From assembly GCA_965279095.1 (NCBI GenBank), contig CBDIHH010000006.1, positions 62,001-126,000 of the forward strand: a DNA stretch of 64,000 nucleotides, read 5' to 3'. The first letter of the stretch is position 1. Every line of letters begins with the position of its first letter. The notes under the pieces are model-generated. The model saw only the letters and a program-made list of their open reading frames with translations, was not told the DNA's origin and did not search any database. Of the stretch, positions 33,845 to 41,299 are shown piece after piece. Source of the stretch: CBDIHH01 sp965279095 (lineage in GTDB: Bacteria > Pseudomonadota > Alphaproteobacteria > Caulobacterales > Caulobacteraceae). The translations under genes were made by a program, and so were the position numbers.

Positions 33845-34417
33845 TTATTCCGCCGCCACGGGGATGAAGGGGCAGGTGTCTTCCTTCTCCACCAGGTCGT
33901 AGGCGAAGATGAACTTGGCCATGCCGCACAGCACCGCCATGATCACCCCCAGCTCCACCAGGGTGGCGTCGTCGAACTGGGCCTTCAGGCGGGCGTGCAG
34001 TTCTGGCGAGACGGCGCCCTTGGGGTTGGTCAGGACCATGACGTCGGCCAGGGCCAGGGCGGCGCGTTCCGTCTCAGAGAAGGGGCCGGTCTCGTAGCTG
34101 TCCAGGGCGTCGATCTGCGCCTGGGGCACGCCGGCGTCGAGGGCCGCGCGCCGGTCGTTGCGGTTGCAGAAGGCGCAGCCGTGGACGTTGGCGAGGCGCA
34201 GGCGCACCAGCTCGACGATGCGGGTGTCGATCCGGCCCGAGTAGAAGACCTTCTTGTAGAAGTCGTTGAGATACCAGTCGTAGATCGCCGGGGCGGCGCC
34301 CATGACCTCGGTGAAGGTGGCGTCGCCATGGACCTCCATCGACCGGTCCCACGCCCCCCGCATGTGCTCGGGCAACTGGTCGCGGGACAGGCGGTGGAAC
34401 GGGGTGTCGGGCTGCAT
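33845..34417 (-). CDS. carboxymuconolactone decarboxylase / AhpD-family protein
   Basis: The 190-aa all-helical protein starts at ATG 34417; the longer open frame upstream runs through the divergent promoter. The family core is IVELVRLRLANVHGCAFCNRNDRRAALDAGV near residues 73-103. Its CAFC (CxxC) is the AhpD-type redox pair, preceded by an Arg-rich helix and His. These proteins act as alkylhydroperoxidase-like reductases or as gamma-carboxymuconolactone decarboxylases; the CxxC favours the redox type. It is divergent from the luciferase-like monooxygenase and shares an operator-like palindrome with it, so both probably respond to the same signal. A peroxide-handling role beside a flavin monooxygenase would fit. 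Confidence 0.8.
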   Translation of the reverse strand: MQPDTPFHRLSRDQLPEHMRGAWDRSMEVHGDATFTEVMGAAPAIYDWYLNDFYKKVFYSGRIDTRIVELVRLRLANVHGCAFCNRNDRRAALDAGVPQAQIDALDSYETGPFSETERAALALADVMVLTNPKGAVSPELHARLKAQFDDATLVELGVIMAVLCGMAKFIFAYDLVEKEDTCPFIPVAAE

Positions 34418-34481
34418 GGCGGGCCTCCGAGTTGTGGGTCGGGCCGAGCCTATCGTGCGCGACCGATCGCCGCCACCTTGG

Positions 34482-34516
34482 CCGCGATAGGCAATTGCTA
34501 TCGCGGTTCCGATAAT
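34482..34516. promoter_or_regulatory. divergent promoter with perfect 9+9 bp palindrome
   Basis: Arms CCGCGATAG (34482-34490) and CTATCGCGG (34498-34506) are exact inverted complements around GCAATTG, itself nearly symmetric. GATAAT at 34511-34516 is a -10 candidate for the rightward monooxygenase gene, placing its -35 inside the palindrome. The site lies 65 bp from the start of the leftward CMD/AhpD gene. It has the form of a dimer-binding operator controlling both genes. Confidence 0.65.
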
Positions 34517-34604
34517 TCGTCTGGCATGACGGGGGCGGTTCGGGGAACGATCGGGCCGTGGAGAGATCCGTCGGCCGCCTGGGCCGCGGAGGGTGGAGTG
34601 CGCT

Positions 34605-35705
34605 ATGGACTTTGAAGTCAACGGACTGGTCAATCACGCCGACATGTCGGTGGGCGGCCCGCCGCCGCCGGTGGATTTCGACCTCGACTACATCCAGCGC
34701 TCGGCCCAGGTGCAGGAGGCGGCCGGCTATGACCGGGTGCTGATCGCCAACGCCGCCACCATGCCCGACAGCTTCATCATCGGCGGCTACCTTTCGCCCC
34801 TGACCACGAAGCTCGGCTTCATGATGGCCCACCGCCCGGGCTTCATCGCCCCCACCATGGCGGCGCGGATGCTGGGCGCCCTGGACCGGGTCAGCCAGGG
34901 CCGCGCGTCCGTGCACATCATCGCCGGCGCCGACGACCGCGAGCTGCAGGCCGACGGCGACTTCCTGACCAAGGACCAGCGCTATCACCGGGCCGCCGAA
35001 TATGTGCAGGTCATGCGCCGCATGTGGTCCAGCCCCGAGCCTTTCGACCACAAGGGCGAGTTCTACACCTTCAACGGCGCCTATTCGTCGATCCGCCCCA
35101 AGCGCGGCGACATGCAGGTCTATTGGGGCGGCACCTCGGACCTCGCCCTCGATACGGCGGGGCAATGGGCCGACACCTACGCCATGGGCGGGGACACCCT
35201 GGCCGGCGCCGGGGAGCTGGCGGCCAAGGCCCATGCCGCGGCGGTCCGTCACGGACGCAAGATCAGCGTGCTGATGACCATCGTCTGCATCGTCGAGCCC
35301 ACCGAGGCCAAGGCCTGGGAGCGGGCCGACGCCGTGCTCAAGCGGGTCGAGGCCAAGCTGGCCAGCAACGCCGACGCCGGGGCGGTGGCGCCCAGGCCCA
35401 AGGACGGCGAGAAGCTGGCCTCGGGGGGCTTCCAGCGGCTGCTGGAGCGCTCGCGCGAGGGCGACCGGCTGGACAAGATCCTGTGGACCGGGCTGAACCG
35501 CGCCTTCCAGGGCCGGGGCAACAACAGCGTCCTGGTGGGCACCGCCGAGCAGGTGGTTGACAGCCTGATGGACTACCGCGCCCTGGGCATCACCCGCTTC
35601 CTGCTGCGCGGCCCCTCGCCCAACGCCGACGCCGCGGTCATCGGCCGCGACGTCATCCCGCTGCTGCGGCAGCGGGCGATGGAGCGGGAGGGGGCGACGG
35701 TTTAG
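34605..35705 (+). CDS. LLM-class flavin-dependent monooxygenase (alkanesulfonate monooxygenase-like)
   Basis: The 366-aa protein has the bacterial-luciferase TIM-barrel layout. It contains QRSAQVQEAAGYDRVLIAN near 35-53, TTKLGFMMAHRPGFIAPTMAARMLGALDRVSQGRASVHIIAG near 66-107, QRYHRAAEYVQVMRRMW near 125-141, YWGGTSDLALDTAGQWADTYAMGGD near 172-196 and a C-terminal LVGTAEQVVDSLMDYRALGITRFLLRG. This arrangement matches SsuD-like FMNH2-dependent monooxygenases. Such enzymes need a separate flavin reductase, which is not seen here. ATG 34605 is chosen because GGAG lies 7 bases upstream. It could desulfonate or oxygenate an aliphatic or aromatic substrate, or perform a Baeyer-Villiger-type step. It is divergent from the CMD/AhpD gene. 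Confidence 0.85.
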   Translation: MDFEVNGLVNHADMSVGGPPPPVDFDLDYIQRSAQVQEAAGYDRVLIANAATMPDSFIIGGYLSPLTTKLGFMMAHRPGFIAPTMAARMLGALDRVSQGRASVHIIAGADDRELQADGDFLTKDQRYHRAAEYVQVMRRMWSSPEPFDHKGEFYTFNGAYSSIRPKRGDMQVYWGGTSDLALDTAGQWADTYAMGGDTLAGAGELAAKAHAAAVRHGRKISVLMTIVCIVEPTEAKAWERADAVLKRVEAKLASNADAGAVAPRPKDGEKLASGGFQRLLERSREGDRLDKILWTGLNRAFQGRGNNSVLVGTAEQVVDSLMDYRALGITRFLLRGPSPNADAAVIGRDVIPLLRQRAMEREGATV

Positions 35706-35724
35706 GGGGGCTCACCTCTCGTCC

Positions 35725-35841
35725 GTCATCCTAGGCCTTGTGCCTAGGACCCAGAAACACTGCGCTTGGGAAGTCGTGCGCTCAGCTTTCAGGCCGGAGC
35801 CGTCGGCGCGTCTGGGTCCTAGGCACAAGGCCTAGGATGAC
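35725..35841. repeat. perfect 31-bp inverted repeat element
   Basis: Arms at 35725-35755 and 35811-35841 are exact reverse complements, beginning GTCATCCTAGG and ending CCTAGGATGAC, with 55 bp between them. Each arm also contains CCTAGGCCTTGTGCCTAGG, a smaller near-palindrome. The outer GTCATCC...GGATGAC ends resemble those of family A, though the body differs. It lies in the 211-bp gap before methyltransferase 3. Confidence 0.9.
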
Positions 35842-35916
35842 GCTGTATGGGCCGTCACCGGCTTGCCGCCGCGCCCATTCGGCGGCAGTCTCTGCGCCTG
35901 ACCCCGGAGGGCCGCC

Positions 35917-36996
35917 ATGAACATCGATCGCGGAATGGTGGGGCGCACGCCGCGCCCGCGCAGCCTGGACCTGGAAAGCCAGCAGGACTTCGTGCGCGGC
36001 TTCCGGCGCTGGGTCTACGGCGACATGGACGAGGCGGCCAAGCGGCGGTGTGAGGCGGTGCTGGAGGCGTCAGGCGTCGATCCGGGGCCGGGGTCTGACT
36101 TCGAGGCCGTGCGCGAGATCCTGCACGCCGATCCGGTGGTGGCCACGCGCAACCGCTGCTGGCACTCCAGCCAGACCCTGATGCGGCGCGACCTGCTGAA
36201 CCATTTCCACGCCGAGGCCGACTTCTACCGGGGGGTGGTCGACGCGCCCCTGGGCGAGGCGGCCAACGACGGCGGGCTGGAGCTCGATCCGGACTTCGTG
36301 GTCCCCGACTACGCCCGCCACGAGATCCACATCCAGCCGGGGGGCTATGTGGGCGACGTCTTCGCCGGCCTGCTCTACCACCAGACCACCAACAGCTTTT
36401 ACAGCACGCTGGGCGGCAACGAGTCCGACCAGCAGCAGGAGCGGCTGGCGGCCCGCGCCGTGGCCCCCGAGGACGACCGGGTGGAGCGTATCGTCGACCT
36501 GGGCTGCGGCATCGGCCAGCTGTCCATGGGGCTGAAGACGCGCTTCCCGGGCGCCGAGGTGATCGGCGTCGACGTGGCCGAGCCGATGCTGCGCTACGGC
36601 CGCTCGCGCTCCGCCGCCTTCGGCCACCCGGTGCGGTTCATCCAGGGGCTGGCCGAGGACACGGGGCTTGAGGCCGGCAGCGCCGACATGGTCTGCGCCT
36701 ATCTGCTGTTCCACGAGATCCCCGGCGAGATCGCCGTCAAGGTGGTGGCCGAGGCCTATCGCCTGCTGCGCCCGGGCTGCGTGTTCAACGTCTTCGACTT
36801 CCGCAACGGCGAGGCCAAGGGCGCCTACGACCGCTACACCCGCTGGGTGGACTACAAGTTCAACAACGAGCTGTGGTCGCTGGAATACCTGGCCCTGGAC
36901 TTCCGCGGCGTGCTGCGGGCCGCCGGCTTCGACGTGGAGTCGGACCCCGGCGGGCGGGGCCTGACCCATTTCGTGGCCAGGAAGCCGCTGGCCTAG
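35917..36996 (+). CDS. class I SAM-dependent methyltransferase with N-terminal extension (paralogue 3)
   Basis: This 359-aa protein has the same architecture as the methyltransferases at 29706 and 31732. A ~185-residue helical extension contains LNHFHAEADFYRGVVDAP and the shared block LDPDFVVPDYARHEIHIQPGGYVGD. The methyltransferase domain then has a normal motif I VDLGCGIGQLSMGL, then IGVDVAEPMLRYGRSRSA, ADMVCAYLLFHEIPGE and LLRPGCVFNVFDF. Unlike the other two it keeps GCGIG and has no small AKGVxTRDE partner gene behind it. It ends in a 4-bp overlap with the convergent STAS-like gene. GGAGG before ATG 35917 supports the start. Substrate unknown. Confidence 0.8.
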   Translation: MNIDRGMVGRTPRPRSLDLESQQDFVRGFRRWVYGDMDEAAKRRCEAVLEASGVDPGPGSDFEAVREILHADPVVATRNRCWHSSQTLMRRDLLNHFHAEADFYRGVVDAPLGEAANDGGLELDPDFVVPDYARHEIHIQPGGYVGDVFAGLLYHQTTNSFYSTLGGNESDQQQERLAARAVAPEDDRVERIVDLGCGIGQLSMGLKTRFPGAEVIGVDVAEPMLRYGRSRSAAFGHPVRFIQGLAEDTGLEAGSADMVCAYLLFHEIPGEIAVKVVAEAYRLLRPGCVFNVFDFRNGEAKGAYDRYTRWVDYKFNNELWSLEYLALDFRGVLRAAGFDVESDPGGRGLTHFVARKPLA

Positions 36997-37385
36997 TCGT
37001 CCGCCGCGTTGACCCAGGCCCAGGCGGCGTCCTTGTCCTCCAGGTCGAAGGTCTTGGCCTCCACCGGCGACAGGGGGTCGAACAGCTCGATCATGACGCG
37101 GGCCCAGGCGGGGGCGCCGGCGACGGCGTAGCGGCGCACGTGCTTCAGGGACCGGCCCTGGACCTCCATGGCGTAGCCGTCGAACACCGCGCCCAGATCG
37201 GCGCCGTCGTAGTGGGTCATGATCAGGAGCATGTCGATGCGCTCCTGGGCCTCGAAGGCCTGGTCCACCTGGGCGGCCATCCATTCGATGTCGGGCTTGG
37301 CGATCTTGGCGTGGATGTCGAAGGCCAGCAGGTCGGGGCGGCCGCTGTCGAGGCGGGTGATGGCGGCGGAGGTTGCGAGGTCCAT
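36993..37385 (-). CDS. SpoIIAA-like STAS/SEC14-fold protein
   Basis: The 130-aa protein starts at ATG 37385, preceded by GGAG. The pattern LLAFDIHAKIAKPDIEWMAAQVDQAFEAQERIDMLLIMTHYDGADLGAVFDGYAMEVQ, with small beta-strands and amphipathic helices, matches the SpoIIAA-like (DUF3478) family. That family adopts a STAS/CRAL-TRIO-like fold, and some members may bind lipids or regulate other proteins; function is not established. It is convergent with methyltransferase 3 (4-bp overlap) and lies 52 bp downstream of the FAD/NAD(P)-binding protein gene, so the leftward pair may be cotranscribed. No export signal. Confidence 0.75.
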   Translation of the reverse strand: MDLATSAAITRLDSGRPDLLAFDIHAKIAKPDIEWMAAQVDQAFEAQERIDMLLIMTHYDGADLGAVFDGYAMEVQGRSLKHVRRYAVAGAPAWARVMIELFDPLSPVEAKTFDLEDKDAAWAWVNAADD

Positions 37386-37437
37386 GGGGGGCTCCGGAGG
37401 GGTTCGCCGGACAACCCTCAAGGGAACGATCCGTTCC

Positions 37438-38832
37438 TCAGATGCCGGCGCCGGCGTGCAGGAAGATGGGGTCCGCCGCCATGTCCGGCCCGGACCCCGC
37501 CGCCACCCGCGCGGTGAGCCGGTCGACCTGGGCGACGATCTCGGGCACGGCGGTGACCTCCCACCAGGCCGCCCGCGCCATGGGGCCGAGCCCCAGCAGC
37601 CAGGGGCAGGGGACGCCGTCGGCCTGTACCACGAAGCCGTCGCGGGTGTCGAAGCCGAGCCCGAAGACGTCCGCCCGCGCCAGGCCGGCGGCGCGCATCT
37701 GGGCGATCAGGGGATGGGCGGTCTTGTCGAAGCGGCCCCCGGGGCCGGTGCAGTTGATCACCCGGACGGCGCGGACCACCTGTTCCTGCCCCCGGCGCCG
37801 CACGGTGACGGTTACGCCGTCCTCGCCCAGGTCGGCGGCGACGGTCTTGCCGGCGATCACCGCCAGCCGGCCTGAGGCCCGCAGGCCCTCCACCGCCTGG
37901 GTCACCCGGGGGGCGGTGCGATGGCGGTGGATGTCCCACCAGGGGCGCAGGCGGGTCATGAACAGGCGGCGCTCGTCGGTGGTCCAGGCGCTCCAGATGG
38001 CCGGCACGGCGGGGCGGGCGGCGTCGAACACCCGCTGCCAGGGCACGCCCGCGGCGGCGGCGGCGCGCACCTCGCGGCGGAGGATCCGGGCGAGCTGACG
38101 CGGCCCCGCGCCCACGTGCGGCTCCAGGAACGCCGGCCAGGCGCCGCCGGCCGCGTGGCCCAGGGGCACAAGGCCGCGGCGCGACAGGGCGGTGACGGGG
38201 CCGCGATGGCCCTGGGCCTCCAGGGCCAGGACCACGTCGATCATGGTCAGGCCGGCGCCGATGACCAGCACCGGCGCGTCCGGGGGCGTGTCGGCCAGGG
38301 CGCCGGGGGCCCACGGGTCGGCGACGAAGCGGTCGCTGTCGGTGACCCTGCGCGGCAGGCCCCCCGGAGCATCCGGCGGCAGGTTGCCCAGGGCCAGGGC
38401 GACCAGGTCGGCCGCCAGGGTGCGCCCGTCCGCCAGGATCACCTGGGGCCGGCCGGCGTGGCTGACGGCCACCGCCTCGCCGCGCAGGCGCCGGATGCGG
38501 CCGGCGGCCACGGCCCGCGCCGCCAGGCTCTCCACATAGGCGCCGAACAGGGCGCGGGGGGCGAAGTCGCCGGCGTTCCACCCCTCGCCCAGCCAGTCCT
38601 GGAACGAGGGGCGCAGCCCGGTCTCCATGCGCGCCACGGGCACATTGAGGCGGTGGTCGGGGCCGCAGCGGCCATAGGCCAGGCCGACGCCGAGGCGGCG
38701 GTCGCGCTCGATCAGGGTGATGGTCGCCGAGGGCCGCGCCTCGGCCAGCTTCAGGGCGAATAGGACGCCGCTGAACCCGCCGCCGATGATGGCGACATCG
38801 GAAGGATGCTGGTCGCGCCGCGCCATGGTCAT
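37438..38832 (-). CDS. FAD/NAD(P)-binding oxidoreductase (HpnW/YdhS-like)
   Basis: The ~464-aa protein has an N-terminal dinucleotide motif DVAIIGGGFSGVLFALKLAE within the first 35 residues. GLAYGRCGPDHRLNVPVARM near 50-70, a second nucleotide-binding segment APVLVIGAGLTMIDVVLALEAQGH near 190-213 and VINCTGPGGRFD near 355-366 follow. This layout matches FAD-NAD(P)-binding proteins of the PF13454 type, which resemble flavin monooxygenases or ornithine hydroxylases. Starts at TTG 38841, ATG 38832 and ATG 38826 are possible; 38832 is used here. The reaction is unknown. The promoter region contains a 7+7-bp palindrome, which suggests dedicated regulation. Confidence 0.75.
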   Translation of the reverse strand: MTMARRDQHPSDVAIIGGGFSGVLFALKLAEARPSATITLIERDRRLGVGLAYGRCGPDHRLNVPVARMETGLRPSFQDWLGEGWNAGDFAPRALFGAYVESLAARAVAAGRIRRLRGEAVAVSHAGRPQVILADGRTLAADLVALALGNLPPDAPGGLPRRVTDSDRFVADPWAPGALADTPPDAPVLVIGAGLTMIDVVLALEAQGHRGPVTALSRRGLVPLGHAAGGAWPAFLEPHVGAGPRQLARILRREVRAAAAAGVPWQRVFDAARPAVPAIWSAWTTDERRLFMTRLRPWWDIHRHRTAPRVTQAVEGLRASGRLAVIAGKTVAADLGEDGVTVTVRRRGQEQVVRAVRVINCTGPGGRFDKTAHPLIAQMRAAGLARADVFGLGFDTRDGFVVQADGVPCPWLLGLGPMARAAWWEVTAVPEIVAQVDRLTARVAAGSGPDMAADPIFLHAGAGI

Positions 38833-38883
38833 GGTCGTCAAGGCCCTCGCGCCGGGGATCCGCCCGGCCCTCGATGAGCACTG

Positions 38884-38903
38884 ATAAGCGTTGCAGCGCT
38901 TAT
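38884..38903. promoter_or_regulatory. operator-like palindrome upstream of FAD/NAD(P)-binding protein
   Basis: ATAAGCG (38884-38890) and CGCTTAT (38897-38903) are exact inverted complements separated by TTGCAG. The site lies about 52 bp upstream of the leftward start codon in an unusually AT-rich stretch (38880-38950), where a promoter is expected. This form fits TetR- or GntR-type dimer binding. Confidence 0.55.
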
Positions 38904-38955
38904 TGTCACTTAAATTGATAGAGTTAATAGGTAATCTGATAGTCGAGAGGGGTGG

Positions 38956-39050
38956 TGCGTGGTTCGAGACGCGGCCTCTCGGCCGCTCCTCACCAGGACG
39001 ACCGTTTGTGTGAAGCGCCGCCCTTCGTCATCCTGAGGAGCCCGCGAAGG
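38956..39050. repeat. family-D intergenic repeat, copy 1
   Basis: The element runs from TGCGTGGTTCGAGACGCGGCC through GGCCGCTCCTCACCAGGACGACCG to CGTCATCCTGAGGAGCCCGCG. A second copy in the same orientation lies at 40454-40566, so the two flank the M24 peptidase-family gene. It ends at the stop codon of that gene. Confidence 0.75.
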
Positions 39051-39058
39051 CGCCGGCC

Positions 39059-40408
39059 TCAGACCCGGATCACCGGATGGGCCGTGTCGTTGAGCGCCTC
39101 ATGCCCATCGGGAGTGATGACCACCAGGTCTTCCAGGTGGGCGGAGCCGCCGTAGCCCGTGTTGGTCACCGGAAAGTCGATGCTCAGCACCATGCCGGGC
39201 TCGATGAGCGAGTCGGCGACGAAGAAGGGCAGGTCCGGTCGATAGGGATCTTCCGTATGGGCCAGGCCGACCGCGTGGGCGGTGATCTTCACATCGACGT
39301 CGTAGCCGTCGCGGCGAAGCGCCTCCAGCCCGATGGCCCGCACCTCGGAATAGCGCAGGCCCGGTTTCAGGCGATCGCGGACGGCGCGCCACGCCAGCTC
39401 GGACGCCTCGGCAGCGCGTTTGACGCCCCGGACCGGCTCGCCGATGCAGATCGTGCGGCCAAAATCGCCGTAGCAGTGCCCAAATTCGCTGACCGCATCG
39501 ATCATGAACGAGTCCCCGTCCTTGAACTCGGCGTCGAAGAAATTGGACGAGGTCTGGTTGATCAGGAACCCCAGCGGGGCGCCGCCGCGCAGGGACACTT
39601 CAGAGAAGAACGCCGCCCGCAACTCTCGATAGGTCGCGCCGGCCCGCGCCGTGGACTGGACGGCCGCCCGGGCGGCTTCGGAATTGGCCTGGGCGGCGAC
39701 CTTGCCGGCGGCGATGGCCAGGGGGCTCTTCACCTGGCGGATGCGACGGATGAGGTTGTCGCCGCGCTCAATCCGCGCCTCGGGTGCGATGGCGGCGATC
39801 CTGGCGGCCAGGGCGGGGTCATCCACGGCGATGCGGGCGTGCGCCAGGCCGAGGTCCCTGATCGCCTTGCGCAGCGCCCAGGTCGCGTCCGCGGTCGGGG
39901 CCTTCTCGGCAATGGCCTGCCGCAGCGCCTGACCCCGATGGGCTTCGATCGCATGTTCCTCGTGAAAGCCGAGGTTGCGGTAGTGCTGGGGGATCACCGC
40001 CCCCGGCTCTCCGTCCTCGCCGGTCGATCCGTCCGGCTCGCTGTAGAGATAGGCGTTGAACGGGTAGGCCGGTCGGCCATCGACGAACGAATAGTAGTAT
40101 TTCCACGCGGTCATGACCAAGGCGATGCCGTCGCCCTGGCGCCGGGTCAGGATCGCGATCGGCAGGTTCTCATCGTTGTCCATGAGCCAGGCCTGCCGGT
40201 AGCCGGTCATGTAGAAGACGTTCGGCCGCGTTCCCACGACGAGGGCGTCGACCTGGTTCGCCTCCATCAGGGCGTAGGCCCGCTCGAAATTGAGGAAGGG
40301 CGCGTTGGTGGGCAGATCGACGAGCAGGGAGGGCCGGGGTGTGGGTGGCTGGCATCGATGGACACCTTCGGTAGGCCGAATGACCCGCGGGGCGGGTTCC
40401 GTCGACAT
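39059..40408 (-). CDS. M24 family metallopeptidase-fold protein (Xaa-Pro peptidase/creatinase-like)
   Basis: The 449-aa protein has an N-terminal creatinase-type domain (residues ~35-190, VDALVVGTRPNVFYMTGYRQAW) and a C-terminal pita-bread domain. Four expected metal ligands can be found: Asp pair in MIDAVSEFGHCYGDFGRT near 307-324, His in TAHAVGLAHTEDP near 380, and Glu in HLEDLVVI near 431. The fifth position, normally Glu in a T/S-x-E-P context, reads SIDFPV with Asp. That may alter metal binding or shift the enzyme from peptidase to creatinase- or lyase-like use. It starts at ATG 40408. It is a single gene placed between two copies of repeat D, next to the catabolic island. Substrate unknown. 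Confidence 0.8.
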   Translation of the reverse strand: MSTEPAPRVIRPTEGVHRCQPPTPRPSLLVDLPTNAPFLNFERAYALMEANQVDALVVGTRPNVFYMTGYRQAWLMDNDENLPIAILTRRQGDGIALVMTAWKYYYSFVDGRPAYPFNAYLYSEPDGSTGEDGEPGAVIPQHYRNLGFHEEHAIEAHRGQALRQAIAEKAPTADATWALRKAIRDLGLAHARIAVDDPALAARIAAIAPEARIERGDNLIRRIRQVKSPLAIAAGKVAAQANSEAARAAVQSTARAGATYRELRAAFFSEVSLRGGAPLGFLINQTSSNFFDAEFKDGDSFMIDAVSEFGHCYGDFGRTICIGEPVRGVKRAAEASELAWRAVRDRLKPGLRYSEVRAIGLEALRRDGYDVDVKITAHAVGLAHTEDPYRPDLPFFVADSLIEPGMVLSIDFPVTNTGYGGSAHLEDLVVITPDGHEALNDTAHPVIRV

Positions 40409-40453
40409 CAGCTTACATGACAGGCCCGCGGCGAAAAGTGGCGGACGGGGCTC

Positions 40454-40566
40454 TGCGTGGTTCGAGACGCGGCCTGCGGCCGCTCCTCACCATGACGACG
40501 GTTTTTTGCAGCTAAACCCGGCTCGTCATCCTGAGGAGCCCGCGCAGCGGGCGTCTCGAAGGACGC
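40454..40566. repeat. family-D intergenic repeat, copy 2
   Basis: This copy shares TGCGTGGTTCGAGACGCGGCC, GGCCGCTCCTCACCATGACGACGG and CGTCATCCTGAGGAGCCCGCG with the copy at 38956-39050 and adds CGGGCGTCTCGAAGGACGC, the inverted complement of its left end. The remaining parts of the 520-bp gap hold a short CCTCCCCCATCGAGGGGGAGG hairpin (about 40665-40684) and repeat C. Confidence 0.75.
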
Positions 40567-40728
40567 AGGCGGGTTCCGCCTATGCTCGAACCGCAGCTAG
40601 GCCTTGGGTTTCTGCGCCTCCAGCGCGTCGCCCCGACCGTCGCGCGCGCACCCCCACCCAACCCTCCCCCATCGAGGGGGAGGGCTATAGCCGTACCGTC
40701 ACCAAATGAAACGGCGGCGCAGACCCCT

Positions 40729-40871
40729 CCGTCGATCGCTTGGCGGAGCATGATTTCGGCCGCCGGCGCGGGTCAAGGACGGCGCTCCGCGCCGCCGCGC
40801 AGCGGTGCGCCTGCGGCGCATCCTTGACGCGCGCCGACGGCCGAAAAACCATTCCATCAAGCGGTCGACGG
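40729..40871. repeat. family-C long palindromic repeat, copy 1
   Basis: The ends are imperfect inverted complements (CCGTCGATCGCTTGGCGGA ... AAGCGGTCGACGG), with an inner pair GTCAAGGACGGCG ... GCATCCTTGACGC and central GCGCCGC palindromes. A second copy at 59655-59800 has the same plan with a different central sequence. Confidence 0.7.
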
Positions 40872-40928
40872 TGCGGTGTGGAGGGGTAGGCAAGGGGGCC
40901 GTTTTTTCGACCTAACGGATACCGGCGA

Positions 40929-41213
40929 TCATTCCGATAGCGCGAGTTGCAACGCCTCTAAATCCTGCCGGCTTTCAGAGCCTGCTTCAATGTAACACCC
41001 ATGCTCTTCAGACCATCCGGCTCGAAGGAGGGAGTTCCGATAGGGAAACTCGAACGGCTCCATATCTTCCGTAACAATGCCGCCCAGGGGATGCACATTT
41101 AGCACGCCGCAAATCCACTGCGCGAAGTCATCGAAAGAAAACTCCGAGCGGAAGTCGAATGTCTCGAGCAGTGAATTACCCGTCGGCAGCTCCACCAACT
41201 TCGTAGCGCTCAT
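40929..41213 (-). CDS. hypothetical protein, low GC
   Basis: The 94-aa acidic protein starts at ATG 41213, with GGAG seven bases upstream, which supports a real gene. It begins MSATKLVELPTGNSLLETFDF and has no signal peptide, membrane segment or motif I recognise. Its base composition is clearly lower in GC than every neighbour and its codon choice is less biased, which suggests recent acquisition. It sits between repeat C and the methylmalonyl-CoA epimerase gene. Sequences of this kind sometimes belong to immunity or addiction systems, but there is no direct evidence of that here. Confidence 0.6.
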   Translation of the reverse strand: MSATKLVELPTGNSLLETFDFRSEFSFDDFAQWICGVLNVHPLGGIVTEDMEPFEFPYRNSLLRAGWSEEHGCYIEAGSESRQDLEALQLALSE

Positions 41214-41299
41214 AGTCTTCTCCACTCATGCGCCCGCCACGCTACCTATCCGAAGGTCTGTAACCCACCCCTAAACGGTCCTCGTCCTAACCGACGGAG

